Assembly (NCBI GenBank): GCA_013416795.1
Contig: RQSC01000011.1
Location: 84,667-148,666, forward strand
DNA: 64,000 nucleotides
DNA from: Prasinococcaceae sp. CCMP 1430
Taxonomy: Eukaryota; Prasinodermophyta; Palmophyllophyceae; Prasinococcales; Prasinococcaceae
Direction: 5' to 3'
Made by a program: the position numbers and the translations under genes. Shown here piece by piece: positions 54,489 to 63,867 of this stretch (the first letter of the stretch is position 1; the number at the start of each line of letters is the position of its first letter). The notes beneath the pieces are model-generated. The model was not told where the DNA came from, made no database searches, and saw only the letters and a list, made by a program, of their open reading frames with translations.

Positions 54489-54861
54489 TTACTTCTTGCC
54501 CTTGCCGTTGCGGCGCACGTCCTTGGTGAGCTTGTCGTACACGCCACCGCTGGCCGAGAAGAGGAAGTCACCGTTGCGGCCGCCCGAGAGGAAGGAGATC
54601 GGCGAGCCCGAGTACTCGGTCACCTGGCCGTCGACCTGTGGCGAGCGCGCCACGGGAGCGAGCGAGGGGGATCAACGGGCGAAGACACGGCAGGGGGGCG
54701 CTCGAGTCAGCGATGAGCGCAGCGCCCTCGCGCCTCGGTTTTGCTCGCGCCTGCGCTCGCGGCCAGCCGCCTCCTGCAGCGCTCGCACACACCTCGCGGC
54801 CGGGCAGGAAGCTGAGGAAGCCACCGGACGCCTTCTTGGCGGCGGCCTTCTTGGCGGGCGC
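54489..54861 (-). CDS. orphan small protein gene, 3' exons (5' exon not located)
   Basis: Two exons are clear on the minus strand: 54793-54861 and 54489-54635, both phase 0, joined across GTGTGT...CCACAG, with an acceptor (CTACCACAG) before the first. They encode APAKKAAAKKASGGFLSFLP and GRE, then VDGQVTEYSGSPISFLSGGR, NGDFLFSASGGVYDKLTKDV and RRNGKGKK before the stop. The sharp drop from low-complexity flanks into well-formed, non-repetitive peptide bounded by consensus splice sites argues that it is real. The Lys/Ala repeat followed by a compact Gly/Ser/aromatic segment is not a family I recognise. The upstream exon with the start codon should lie between 54870 and about 55300 on the minus strand. 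Confidence 0.55.
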
Positions 54862-55392
54862 CTGTGGTAGCAGCGGCAGTGGAGCGGTGCGCCATGCGCC
54901 GTGCGTCAGCGTCGTGTCGCGGCATGGGGCGCGTCGCGCTGCTCCTCTCTACGCAGCGTTTCGGCGCACTGGGCGGTCTGTCCTCGCGTTTTCTCGCGAA
55001 TTTCACGGAATGCGCTTCCATCGTTCCGAGAATCGGATGCTTTTTGCACGTTCGCTTCGCGAATTCGCGTCCCGCGCGCGCTCGGGGCCGCCGGCGCCAC
55101 AAGATGGAGCAGGGGTGATGTGGCCGCGCGTGGAGCGCCGACGCCTCGCAGCAGCGCCCACCCGCACGCGCTCGCGCGCCGCCAAAAAAAAAAAAAATGG
55201 CTCGCCGCGCGCCGAATTTCGATTCGACTCTCCGACGATCCGTTCGATGCATCGGATTGCAAAATCGGCGGAAGGATGCGTCGGTGCGCGGACGGTCACG
55301 GCGACTCATTTGCGCTCGAATTTTGATGGCGCACGTGCACCTGCACGCGACCGAGGCCCGAGACGGGGGGCGGCGGGGCGCTCGCTCGCTCT

Positions 55393-55535
55393 CGTGTGTG
55401 TGTGTGCGTGTGTGTGTGCGCGTGTTTTTGCTCGTGTGTGTGTGCGTGTGCGTGCCTGCGTGTGTGTGTGTGCGTGTGTGTGCGCGTGTGTGTGCGTGCC
55501 TGCGTGTGTGTGTGCGCGTGTGCGTGCTTGCATGC
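55393..55535 (+). repeat. GT-rich imperfect microsatellite
   Basis: About 140 bp made of GTGTGT, GCGTGT and GTGCGTGCCTGCGTGT units. A larger unit of about 55 bp containing TGCGTGCCTGCGTGTGTGTG appears twice (near 55450 and 55493). Alternating purine-pyrimidine sequence of this kind can adopt Z-DNA. Confidence 0.85.
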
Positions 55536-55855
55536 GGCGTGAGGCCGCGCGCGGCGTGTGCGGGTGAGGGTTGCTGGCTCGGCGCGCCACGCGCCGGACA
55601 CGCGCCACCCGAGGTTTGCAAACGCACGCGCGCGCGCGTGGCGAATGAACTCGCCCGTGTGTACATTAAATATATACTTACAATACTAGAGTGGTGCGTA
55701 AGGAATTACAGAAGAGCCGCTGCGCACGCGAGTGCCGCTCGTATTCGTGCCGCTTCTTTTGATGGCGGAGGCGGAGGCTTGAGGGCGCGGCGCGCGCGCG
55801 CGAAATTCTCTTCCGTCGATTTCGCGCCGCGCGGCCGCGCGCGCGCGCCGGTGGC

Positions 55856-55856
<1 letters not shown>

Positions 55857-55908
<52 letters not shown>
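55857..55908 (+). repeat. T52 homopolymer
   Basis: Fifty-two consecutive T between GGTGGCG and ACGCGGCG, in an otherwise GC-rich stretch 170 nt upstream of the F-box start codon. It could be a poly(dA:dT) promoter element or, read as A52 on the minus strand, the poly(A) tail remnant of a retrocopy. I see no retrocopy sequence next to it. Confidence 0.95.
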
Positions 55909-55910
<2 letters not shown>

Positions 55911-56078
55911 GCGGCGCGGGTGCGGGTGCGGGGGGAGCTGCGGGGGTGCCACAGCGCGCGCGGGGGGCGAACGGCACGCGCGGCGCGCGGGACGGACGCT
56001 CGGACGACTGGGCACGCGTTTCGCCAGACGCTCCCTACCGGTCGAGGCCCCCGACCCCGGGCGCCCGCCCCTGCCGAA

Positions 56079-57854
56079 ATGTCGGGGATGGCGTTCGCGA
56101 CGCCCGTGTCCGGGCCGGCGGCGGTGTCGCCGGCGGAGCTCGCCAAGCTTGACGAGATCACGTGGGAGGCATCGACCTCGGCGTCGGCGTCGACATGGGC
56201 GTCGGCGTCGGCCTCGATATCGGCGTCGGCATCGGCGTCGGTGACGGCGGGCGCACAGCCGCGCTCGCCGTGCTTCGAGGGGTGCGGCGACGAATGCAAC
56301 AGCGGCAGCGCGAGCGCGGTGGATCGGCTGCCCGAGGACGTGCTCGGCGCCATCTTCGAGCACCTGTGCGAGCGTCCGCGCTACCTGGCGGCGGCGGCAG
56401 GCGTGTGCAAGCGCTGGCGCGAGCGCCTGCTCTCCGACGACACGCTTCTCGCGGCATGGAACTATGACGACACCAACGGCGACGGCAGCGCAGGCGACGA
56501 GACGCCCTCGGCCCCCAACGTGCTGCGCTCGCCGGTGCACACCGGTCGCTGGACGATGGGCACCACAGCGGAAGACGTCCCCGTCGATGGGGAGGTGTGC
56601 ACGCCACCGCCGCAGGCGAGCGCGTCGCGCACCGTCTCCGACGCGTGTGCGACCCCCGCAGGCCCCGCGCCGTCCACCTCGTCCTCCTTCGCCGATTCGC
56701 CGCGCACGCCCTCGCCCGTGCAGTTCGCGCGGCCCGCGCTGACGCCGCTGGAGGCCATCGAGCGGCGGCTGGCGCCCGTCGGACGATACGTGGGCAGCAT
56801 CGACATCCGCAGCTCGAACCTGAATGCCGCTGCCGCCTCTGCGGCCGTGCGTGCCTGCCCGCGCCTCAAGGTATTGCGCGTGAACCACCTGTGCGATGTG
56901 GCCGACTCGCAGCTCATGGGCGTGCCGACCCAAAACCTGGCGGCCGCCCCGCGCGTGTATCGGCCGAGCGGCGCGATAGCAGCTGCTCACCGCGCAAGCA
57001 TGGCGGTCGCGGGTGGCGCAGCGCCGTGCTACCAGCCCCGCTGCGGCTGCGCCGCGTGCCCCCCCGCCGCCTTCAGCGATCTTCACGTGCACTGCCCCGG
57101 CCTGGAGGTGGCCGAATTCGTGCTGCAACACGTGGCCTTCGGCCGTGAGCTGCGTCCGCTCATGCACTCGCTGGGGCAGCTCAAGCGACTCAACACGCTG
57201 GCGATCGAGCTGCGCAAGCCTGCGTTTGGTGCGTCGGTGCGGTCGGCGTGCCTTTGGGGGGAGCATGCGCGCGTGTCTGCTGTCGAGCTTCGCGCGCTGC
57301 TCGACGGCACACCGGCCGCCCAGAGTCTGGCCTCGCTGAGCATCAACCGCTGCGATCCGGGTAAGGCGGGCGCGGAACTGCTGCGCCGCCGCGCGCCGGC
57401 GTTGCGCGCGCTCGCGCTGCACTCGGACGTGGCAGGCGCGCTGGGACCACGCACGACCGTTGGCGGCCTCGCTGCCGACTCGCTCGGCGAGCTCGGTGGT
57501 GGCGAACTCGGCGGCCTCGAGGCGCTCGCGCTTGGACAGGTGCACACGGAAGGCAGCGCAGGCCGTGGTGCACACGAAGCGCTGGCGGCGTTGCAGGCAC
57601 CCGCTTTGCGGAGTCTCTGCGTGGAATGCCTCGGCGCGCCGCCGCCCGCAGCGGCACTGCTGTCGCTGCGCGCCAAATGCCCGCACCTGCGCACGCTGCG
57701 AGTGAGCTACGCCGCGCGGGGCGTCGGTGAGCGCGAGGACACCATCAGGCTGCCGCACCGCGAGGTGGAGGCAGAACAGGTTCTGCGCAGGTGGGAGGCG
57801 CGCGTGCGAGCTGAGGTCGCCGACGCCGCCGACCAACGCAGCCCAATCCGGTGA
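56079..57854 (+). CDS. F-box protein with leucine-rich C-terminal region
   Basis: 591 residues from MSGMAFATPVSGPAAVSP. An Ala/Ser run (about 32-55), encoded by a GCGTCG microsatellite, precedes the F-box at about 85-130: VDRLPEDVLGAIFEHLCERP, then YLAAAAGVCKRWRERLLSDD, then TLLAAW. A Ser/Pro/Thr-rich spacer (135-225) follows. The rest has irregular LRR-like strands (RLKVLRVNHLCDVADSQL, LHVHCPGLEVAEFVLQHVAF, LRSLCVECLG and CPHLRTLRVSYAARGV). By family it would bind Skp1 in an SCF ubiquitin ligase and present a substrate through the LRR-like region. The substrate is unknown. It converges on the Rav1/DmX-like gene, with 94 bp between stops. Confidence 0.78.
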   Translation: MSGMAFATPVSGPAAVSPAELAKLDEITWEASTSASASTWASASASISASASASVTAGAQPRSPCFEGCGDECNSGSASAVDRLPEDVLGAIFEHLCERPRYLAAAAGVCKRWRERLLSDDTLLAAWNYDDTNGDGSAGDETPSAPNVLRSPVHTGRWTMGTTAEDVPVDGEVCTPPPQASASRTVSDACATPAGPAPSTSSSFADSPRTPSPVQFARPALTPLEAIERRLAPVGRYVGSIDIRSSNLNAAAASAAVRACPRLKVLRVNHLCDVADSQLMGVPTQNLAAAPRVYRPSGAIAAAHRASMAVAGGAAPCYQPRCGCAACPPAAFSDLHVHCPGLEVAEFVLQHVAFGRELRPLMHSLGQLKRLNTLAIELRKPAFGASVRSACLWGEHARVSAVELRALLDGTPAAQSLASLSINRCDPGKAGAELLRRRAPALRALALHSDVAGALGPRTTVGGLAADSLGELGGGELGGLEALALGQVHTEGSAGRGAHEALAALQAPALRSLCVECLGAPPPAAALLSLRAKCPHLRTLRVSYAARGVGEREDTIRLPHREVEAEQVLRRWEARVRAEVADAADQRSPIR

Positions 57855-57948
57855 GGCCGCGGTCGAGCTCGCGAGCCTCCTTGCCGCACGCGCGTGGTCG
57901 CTCGATCGCTCACGTCGGCCCAGCTAAAGTACACGATATTACTTGACC

Positions 57949-60900
57949 CTACTCCTCTAGGTGCTGCCTTGTGCCCAAGAGCTTGACGGTACCGTCAGCG
58001 CCGCAGCTGAGAAGGCCGAGGTGCGGCGCCTCGGCGAGCCCCACGGCCGCCTCCGCCCCGCCGCCGCCCACTGAGGCAAGCGCGCCGAGCACGCCTGACT
58101 TCCGCTCGTGCACGCCCGCCCACTCGCGCGAGAGCTCGCCCGTTGCGGCGTCCCACAGGCGCACTGCGCCATCGCGGCCGCACGAGGCGATCAGCGCGCC
58201 GCTGCAGAGTGCGATCGCGCACCGCACGCCGCCTGCGTGCCCCTCCGCGTGCGACCACAGCCGGCGCGTCTCCCAGCGACCGCCCCAGCCGAGCCCTGGT
58301 GGCATGCGCAGGTCGATGGCAGAGAGCGCGCCGCCGCGACCGCCGATGACCACGATGCTGCCGCCCGCCACCCCGGCACACAGGCAGCGCGCGCCAGCGC
58401 CGTCGGAGTTCACACGCGCGCTGGCAACCACCGACGCGCGGGGTGGCAACAGCGAGTCCCACACGACCACGTCCTCGTGCGCGGCAGCGCCCACACCTGC
58501 GGCGGCGACCACCGAGGAGCGCGCCGACACACCCGACGAACCCTGCAGCCAAGTCACGCCGCACGCGCGGTGCTGGAAGCAGCGGCGGAAGTCGCGCGCG
58601 CCGTGCAGGCCGCGGCCTCCGCAATCGAGCCGCCAGAGCGATAGCACACCGCCGTTGTCGCCCGCCGCGAAGTGCGTGCCATTGTCATCGAACGCCACGT
58701 CGCAGACAGAGAAGCTGGAACCGCCCTCGCCGTACGCCGCCAGGGGTGCCTCAGTGCCGAAGCCCCACAGTAGCGCCTGCCCCGCCGAGGTGCCCGTGAC
58801 GAAGAGGGGCTGCGTCGGATGCGACGCCGCGCACGTCACCGGCGCGTCCTCCCGCCGCACGTCTGCAAGCGCCGAGCGCAAAGGCGAGTCCAAGACGTCG
58901 TCCGCGTGCATCAGAGTGGGCGTGCGAGTGGCAATGGGCTCAAGTCCGAGGCTCCAAGGGCTCGTCGCGCCCGCAGCGGCGACCATGGGGAATGCAGGAG
59001 GCGACGTCATCGGATTGGCGCCCGGCGAAGACGTTGTCATCGGACTGCCACTCGAGCCGGCCGCAGCGTGCGCTTGGCGCGCCGGGATGCCACTCGCCTG
59101 CTCGGACCCGGCGGTGTAGCCTCTGCTCGCGCTCGCAGCAGCTTCTGCGGAGAGAGGCACGCCGCCGGGCGCGTCGCTGCCCTGGATTACGACAGCAGGC
59201 ATCATCCAGCGCGAGGCATAGGGCGGAAACGCGGACGCGCTCGCGAGCAGGAGCGGCGACTCGGCATGGTGAGCAGTAGCCGGCGGTGTGCCCAGAACGG
59301 ATTCCCGCACGATCCCCTCGACAACACCGCGTCGGTGCGTGACAACGGCGAAATGACACGACGACGGCTCATCCGAGGGTCCGTTGCGGACCGACACGCC
59401 CAGCAAGTGCTCGCCCGGCACGCGAAAGACCTCGACCGGGTCGCTAAAGTGCGAAAACGAGAGTGCCCCACCGAGCGCATCCGCGGTGGCGCCGACAGCG
59501 TGCTCGTCGGCCGCATCTCGTTGCTCGCCCTGTCGCTGGCCCCCATCGCCCTCCGCCCCGCCAAAGCGGCCAGGAGCCTCCACTCGTACGGCGGCGCGCT
59601 TCGAGTGCAGGGACGCCAAGTGCTCACGCTGAGCCTCACCTCGCGCACATACGACAGAATCGCCAAAATGGCGGGCCAGAGCACGCAGCGCGTCATCAAC
59701 GCACCCCCCATCGTCCGGATTGCCCACACCCTCGTCGTGCCCCGCGCCGCCGGTGGCTGACCAGCACGCACACAGCTTGCTGAGCCTGCCCATGACGGCA
59801 GCTCGAGAAGACTCGCGTACGCCACCGCCGGCGCTGTCACTGCTGCCGCTCACCGCGTGCAATCGCCTCAGGGCTGCCAGCGGTAGCCCAAGACCCTCAA
59901 GCGTGTGCGCGGCGCCCGCGGCGAGAGCTTCGAGCCCTTTATTGGAAATGAGGCTACCGCGATTTGAATGTCCCAATCGTCGCGCCATGGCGTCCACCAT
60001 ATCGAACGCCCGCGCGTCCATGCGCCCGCGCGAGGCGAGCGCTGCCGCTGCTGCGTTCGAGTCACCCGCGCACGCGTGGAGGACGCACAAGTTCCACGCG
60101 CAGCTCTGCCGATGCTGCTCGGCGGAGACGCCTCCAGCCTGCTGCGACTCATCCGCCTCGGCCGCACGCCGCTCGGCGCTCTCGATCTCGGCGCGCATGA
60201 GTCCCTTCGACACGTCGCCGTCCGCGCCCTCGACGATCGCCGCGATCATAGCCGCGAGCTGCCCGTCGGGTTCCTTCTGCTTGAGCACAGACACAGCCTC
60301 CTTGAGATTGCATGCGAGCAGGAAAAACGCGGCCGCCAGGCGAAATCTGTGCTGGCCCAGCAGCGCGTACGCGTTCTTGGCTGCTGCCACGCGGTTCTTC
60401 TCCTCGTCAAAGTCGCGACTGAGGAATCCTACCAGCTTGGTGTCGCTGCAGCTGCGGTAGAGGCCAAGAAGGACATTTCGCCGGCCGAGCGCCAAGTACC
60501 AGAGCGCGACGTCCTCCGCTTTGCGCGTGGCCGAAAATTCCGCGCGCGCGATGCGCTCGGCGACAGCGCGCGCAACGAGCGCGCCGCGTCCGCCGCGGGC
60601 GAGCCACCAGCCGGCGCCAAGTGCGGCCGCGCGCGACCATAGCAATGGCGCACCCTGCGTCATGCACGCGTCAAGCAGTGCCTCAGGCGTATCTGAGAAG
60701 CACGCCCACGCCATGGACGTCCACGAGAACACCATGTGGCGCCCACTGTCTGCGCCCGGCGCACCGCCCGCTGCGCCAAACGCTCCCACTCCCGACGATG
60801 AGTCGCTCGCACCACCGTTGCGCGTCTTGGCGGCGCTGCCGGTCACAGTCGTGCCCCCTAGCCATGCGCGGTCAGCGTAGTAGTCCAACGCGCCGCGCTG

Positions 60901-63867
60901 CGCAGCGGTGCCTTCTTCAGCGGCCAGCTCATCAATCAGGTGCAACAGCTCCACGCGCTCCGAGGGAGACACGCGCGGCAGCTGCGCGGTGGTGCTCACC
61001 AGCTCAGCGAGCTCCTCCGCCTCAAGCGCGCCAAATCGCCCGCTCGCCGACGCCGGGGCAGGCGAGGATCCCAAGGCAATATCGCTGGAGAATGATGATA
61101 CACCCATTGAGAATGGCGACGGCTTCGATGGTTCACCGCTCATACTTGCTGAGGTTTGTGTCGCGCCTAGTCCGCCGCCACCGAACCCAAACATGGAAGG
61201 GTCAAGCATGCCTGATGCCATGGGGTCGACCACCGCGGCGGAGGCGCTGCCGTTGCTCGAGGACGGCCAACCGTGGCCGCTGCTGCCTCCTACAGCACCG
61301 CCTATGGCACTCTGTTCAGATGCGTCAAGCAGTTGGGCGAGCGGCATGGGCTCGAATGGGCGCTCTCGCTCCCCGCCGTCGCGGAGCCACTGCGCCAGAC
61401 GCCGAAGCACGGCGCGCGCTGTGGCCTTGTCGCCGACAGCCAACCGCTCCCCCACAGCCCTAGGGTGGTAGATGGGCACCGGCCCCGCGCAGGGCCACAC
61501 GCCCGAGGCGACTGTGGTCGAGCTGAGAGCAGCGACAGCGGGACCGCCGCAGATGACCGCCAGGACACCGCATCGGAGCGCGGGAGCAGGCACAGCAGCG
61601 ACGACAGCCCGCCCGCTCGTAGATGCCCCGCACTCGGCTCGTCCCAGCGCCGCCCACGCCATTGGTGAGCCTGCGCGCGTGTCCGGCGCTAGCGTGGTCA
61701 CACCTCCGCCTGTCGCGGCCAGCAACACGCGCTGGCCGCCAACCTCTGCAAAACTCATGTTCCACACGCGCGTGCCCACGCGTGCCTCGCCGATACGGGT
61801 AGCGGCGCCACGCGAGTGTCGCTCGTCGCCGCCACCGCTCAAAGAGCACTTGTCCCAAAGCGTAATCTTGTCACAGTCGCCGCTCACAGTAGCCAGCGTG
61901 CCGCAAGCGCAATCGATAGCGAGCGCACGGATGGGATCCTCAGCGCGCGTGGCGCACGGGGACGAGGAAAGCGGCAAAAATTGCAAGCGAGGGCCGCCCC
62001 CAGGGCCCTTGCCGAGCGCCCACGTACGGACGTTGCCCGCGCGAGTGCCAACGCACACGATGGCAGCGACGTCTCCGGCCTCGTCGAAGCACGATACGCT
62101 CAAGCAAGTCCCGGAGTCGCTCTCGACAGTCGCAGTGATCGGAGGCATGAGAGCACACGAGCTGCCTGCGAGGACAACGCGACTCGCGATCAGCGATTCA
62201 CCGCCCTTGCCGAGCATCACAATCCACCGGGTGCGCTGGCCGTTCGCATCTGCCACGTCCGCGCTCGTCGCAGCGACCAACGGGACGTGCTCAGCCAAAT
62301 CGAATGATTTGACCACGCCTCGTCCAGCGACAAGCACGTCAAGGCCCCCTTCGCGCACGCACGCTACCGCTTGCGTGCCCACAGCGGCCTGCAGGAGCAG
62401 AGCGTGCGTGCAGCCCGCCGGCGTCCTGAGCGCTGACCCAGCGGACGCGGGATGTGGAACCAATGCATCTTGAGCGAGGGCCCACAGGCGCAGCCCACCT
62501 CCCTCATCGATGGTCACAGCGGTGACGCTTCCAGTTGTGCTACCACCACCACCAGGATCGGCATACATCACGTCTGTCGATATGACCTCGCGGCCGTGCC
62601 CGCAGAGCACGGCCGAGCTGCTGGCTCGGCCTTCCATCTCTGCCGCGGAGCTACCGCCACTGCCATCGTCGCGAAGCATGCAGACCGAAAGCGTTTCCCT
62701 CTCTGCGTCGAAGCGAGAGATGGTCAGGTCGCCTGGCACACCCGCGACGTGCCACGCGCGGGCGTCTGCGAGTGGGTCGAGAGCATCCCGTACCACGCAT
62801 GCGCTCACCAGGGCAGGTGCCCTCCACGCACCGGCGCCACCGCCTTCAGCAGCGCTCCCGCACCACGCTACCGCCCACACATGCACGTCACCAGCTGCGC
62901 TGATGCCGGCGATGGCGGCCGATCGTTCACCGCCCGTCCCACAGCGCGCGGCCTCCAGCAGCCACTCGACGGCCACCAGGCGGTCACACACGCCCCCCCT
63001 GCGCAGCGCGGGCGTCGTCGAGGCCAGGCACATGGGCTGGGCGGAGGTATCGACGTCCGGACCTGCTGCACGCGCATCCGACCATTGCACGTCCGGCGCC
63101 GCCACCCACAAGCGGGCGGTGCCCCTACCATCGAGCGTCAGCAGCGCCTCGTCAAAACCGCCCCCACCCCACCGCACCTGCACCACGCGCCCGCGATGTG
63201 GCAAGCGCCGCTGCTGCCTGGCCGTGTCGTCGCTGCCTTCCCTGCGGCCGCCCAGCCGGGAAACGTGCACGGCCGCACCACGCGCAGCGGCCACGGCCCC
63301 GCTCGCGGCAGCGTCGAGGGCGACGCATTCGTAGTCCATCGCAGGCTCGTGGGGGAGCGAATCCCGCCAGCGCTCTTCCCATCTGCCTGCGCTGCCGTGT
63401 CGTTCCCATCGCGTCACCTCACCTTGCTCATCGCACGCGGCGAGAGCGTCGCCGCCGGGTGCCACGCTGAGCTGCGAGATGGGCGCGCGCGTGGCCACGC
63501 TGGCGTCGCAAGCATCGCAGGCGACGTCCACCCCGCCGCCGATGCTTTGGCCGTCGGACGAGCACTCGTAGCCGAGCACGAGCACCGAGCTCCCGTACGA
63601 GACCGCCAGCGTGCCGTCCCTCGCGGCGATTGCGCCGGCGGCGACTGCACCTGCACCCCCGCCATCGCCACCGCCGCGCAGCGCCCGCGCAACTGCGACG
63701 GACACTGCGGGCACACCCTCAGCCGCGCCCCCGCGCGCGCAGCCGACTGCGCCCACTGGGGGCTCGGCCGCCGCGGAGACGCCGCCCGACCCTTCCTCTC
63801 CCTCCGCCTCCCCCCCTTCCCCCCCCCCCCTTGGGCCACCAACACCAACACCCACACCCGCGTCCAC
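57949..63867 (-). CDS. RAV1: Rav1/DmX-like (rabconnectin-3 alpha) V-ATPase assembly factor
   Basis: 1972 residues, single exon. WD40-type repeats occupy the N-terminal part (for example ISQLSVAPGGDALAACDEQG and CGTLATVSGDCDKITLWDKC). The Rav1p_C-like core lies at about residues 1040-1200: FSWTSMAWACFSDTPEALLD, AALGAGWWLARGGRGALVAR, IARAEFSATRKAEDVALWYL, ALGRRNVLLGLYRSCSDTKL and LLGQHRFRLAAAFFLLACNL. This is the conserved alpha-helical segment of Rav1 and DMXL1/2. A second propeller closes the protein (about 1690-1970), including GVRCAIALCSGALIASCGRD and GAVRLWDAATGELSREW. The RAVE complex reassembles V1 with Vo in response to glucose and pH. The Gly/Ala/Glu-rich start at 63867 is the first Met. 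The region 63868-64000 is AT-rich near 63895-63950 and should be its promoter. Confidence 0.88.
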   Translation of the reverse strand: MDAGVGVGVGGPRGGGEGGEAEGEEGSGGVSAAAEPPVGAVGCARGGAAEGVPAVSVAVARALRGGGDGGGAGAVAAGAIAARDGTLAVSYGSSVLVLGYECSSDGQSIGGGVDVACDACDASVATRAPISQLSVAPGGDALAACDEQGEVTRWERHGSAGRWEERWRDSLPHEPAMDYECVALDAAASGAVAAARGAAVHVSRLGGRREGSDDTARQQRRLPHRGRVVQVRWGGGGFDEALLTLDGRGTARLWVAAPDVQWSDARAAGPDVDTSAQPMCLASTTPALRRGGVCDRLVAVEWLLEAARCGTGGERSAAIAGISAAGDVHVWAVAWCGSAAEGGGAGAWRAPALVSACVVRDALDPLADARAWHVAGVPGDLTISRFDAERETLSVCMLRDDGSGGSSAAEMEGRASSSAVLCGHGREVISTDVMYADPGGGGSTTGSVTAVTIDEGGGLRLWALAQDALVPHPASAGSALRTPAGCTHALLLQAAVGTQAVACVREGGLDVLVAGRGVVKSFDLAEHVPLVAATSADVADANGQRTRWIVMLGKGGESLIASRVVLAGSSCALMPPITATVESDSGTCLSVSCFDEAGDVAAIVCVGTRAGNVRTWALGKGPGGGPRLQFLPLSSSPCATRAEDPIRALAIDCACGTLATVSGDCDKITLWDKCSLSGGGDERHSRGAATRIGEARVGTRVWNMSFAEVGGQRVLLAATGGGVTTLAPDTRAGSPMAWAALGRAECGASTSGRAVVAAVPAPALRCGVLAVICGGPAVAALSSTTVASGVWPCAGPVPIYHPRAVGERLAVGDKATARAVLRRLAQWLRDGGERERPFEPMPLAQLLDASEQSAIGGAVGGSSGHGWPSSSNGSASAAVVDPMASGMLDPSMFGFGGGGLGATQTSASMSGEPSKPSPFSMGVSSFSSDIALGSSPAPASASGRFGALEAEELAELVSTTAQLPRVSPSERVELLHLIDELAAEEGTAAQRGALDYYADRAWLGGTTVTGSAAKTRNGGASDSSSGVGAFGAAGGAPGADSGRHMVFSWTSMAWACFSDTPEALLDACMTQGAPLLWSRAAALGAGWWLARGGRGALVARAVAERIARAEFSATRKAEDVALWYLALGRRNVLLGLYRSCSDTKLVGFLSRDFDEEKNRVAAAKNAYALLGQHRFRLAAAFFLLACNLKEAVSVLKQKEPDGQLAAMIAAIVEGADGDVSKGLMRAEIESAERRAAEADESQQAGGVSAEQHRQSCAWNLCVLHACAGDSNAAAAALASRGRMDARAFDMVDAMARRLGHSNRGSLISNKGLEALAAGAAHTLEGLGLPLAALRRLHAVSGSSDSAGGGVRESSRAAVMGRLSKLCACWSATGGAGHDEGVGNPDDGGCVDDALRALARHFGDSVVCARGEAQREHLASLHSKRAAVRVEAPGRFGGAEGDGGQRQGEQRDAADEHAVGATADALGGALSFSHFSDPVEVFRVPGEHLLGVSVRNGPSDEPSSCHFAVVTHRRGVVEGIVRESVLGTPPATAHHAESPLLLASASAFPPYASRWMMPAVVIQGSDAPGGVPLSAEAAASASRGYTAGSEQASGIPARQAHAAAGSSGSPMTTSSPGANPMTSPPAFPMVAAAGATSPWSLGLEPIATRTPTLMHADDVLDSPLRSALADVRREDAPVTCAASHPTQPLFVTGTSAGQALLWGFGTEAPLAAYGEGGSSFSVCDVAFDDNGTHFAAGDNGGVLSLWRLDCGGRGLHGARDFRRCFQHRACGVTWLQGSSGVSARSSVVAAAGVGAAAHEDVVVWDSLLPPRASVVASARVNSDGAGARCLCAGVAGGSIVVIGGRGGALSAIDLRMPPGLGWGGRWETRRLWSHAEGHAGGVRCAIALCSGALIASCGRDGAVRLWDAATGELSREWAGVHERKSGVLGALASVGGGGAEAAVGLAEAPHLGLLSCGADGTVKLLGTRQHLEE

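Larger units (their letters stand above)
54862..56078. other. intergenic region upstream of the F-box gene
   Basis: About 1.2 kb. It may contain the missing first exon of the orphan gene (minus strand). It also holds an A13 run (about 55185-55197), the GT-rich microsatellite, TCGCCCGTGTGTAC followed by TAAATATATAC (55651-55678), and the T52 tract. Confidence 0.4.
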
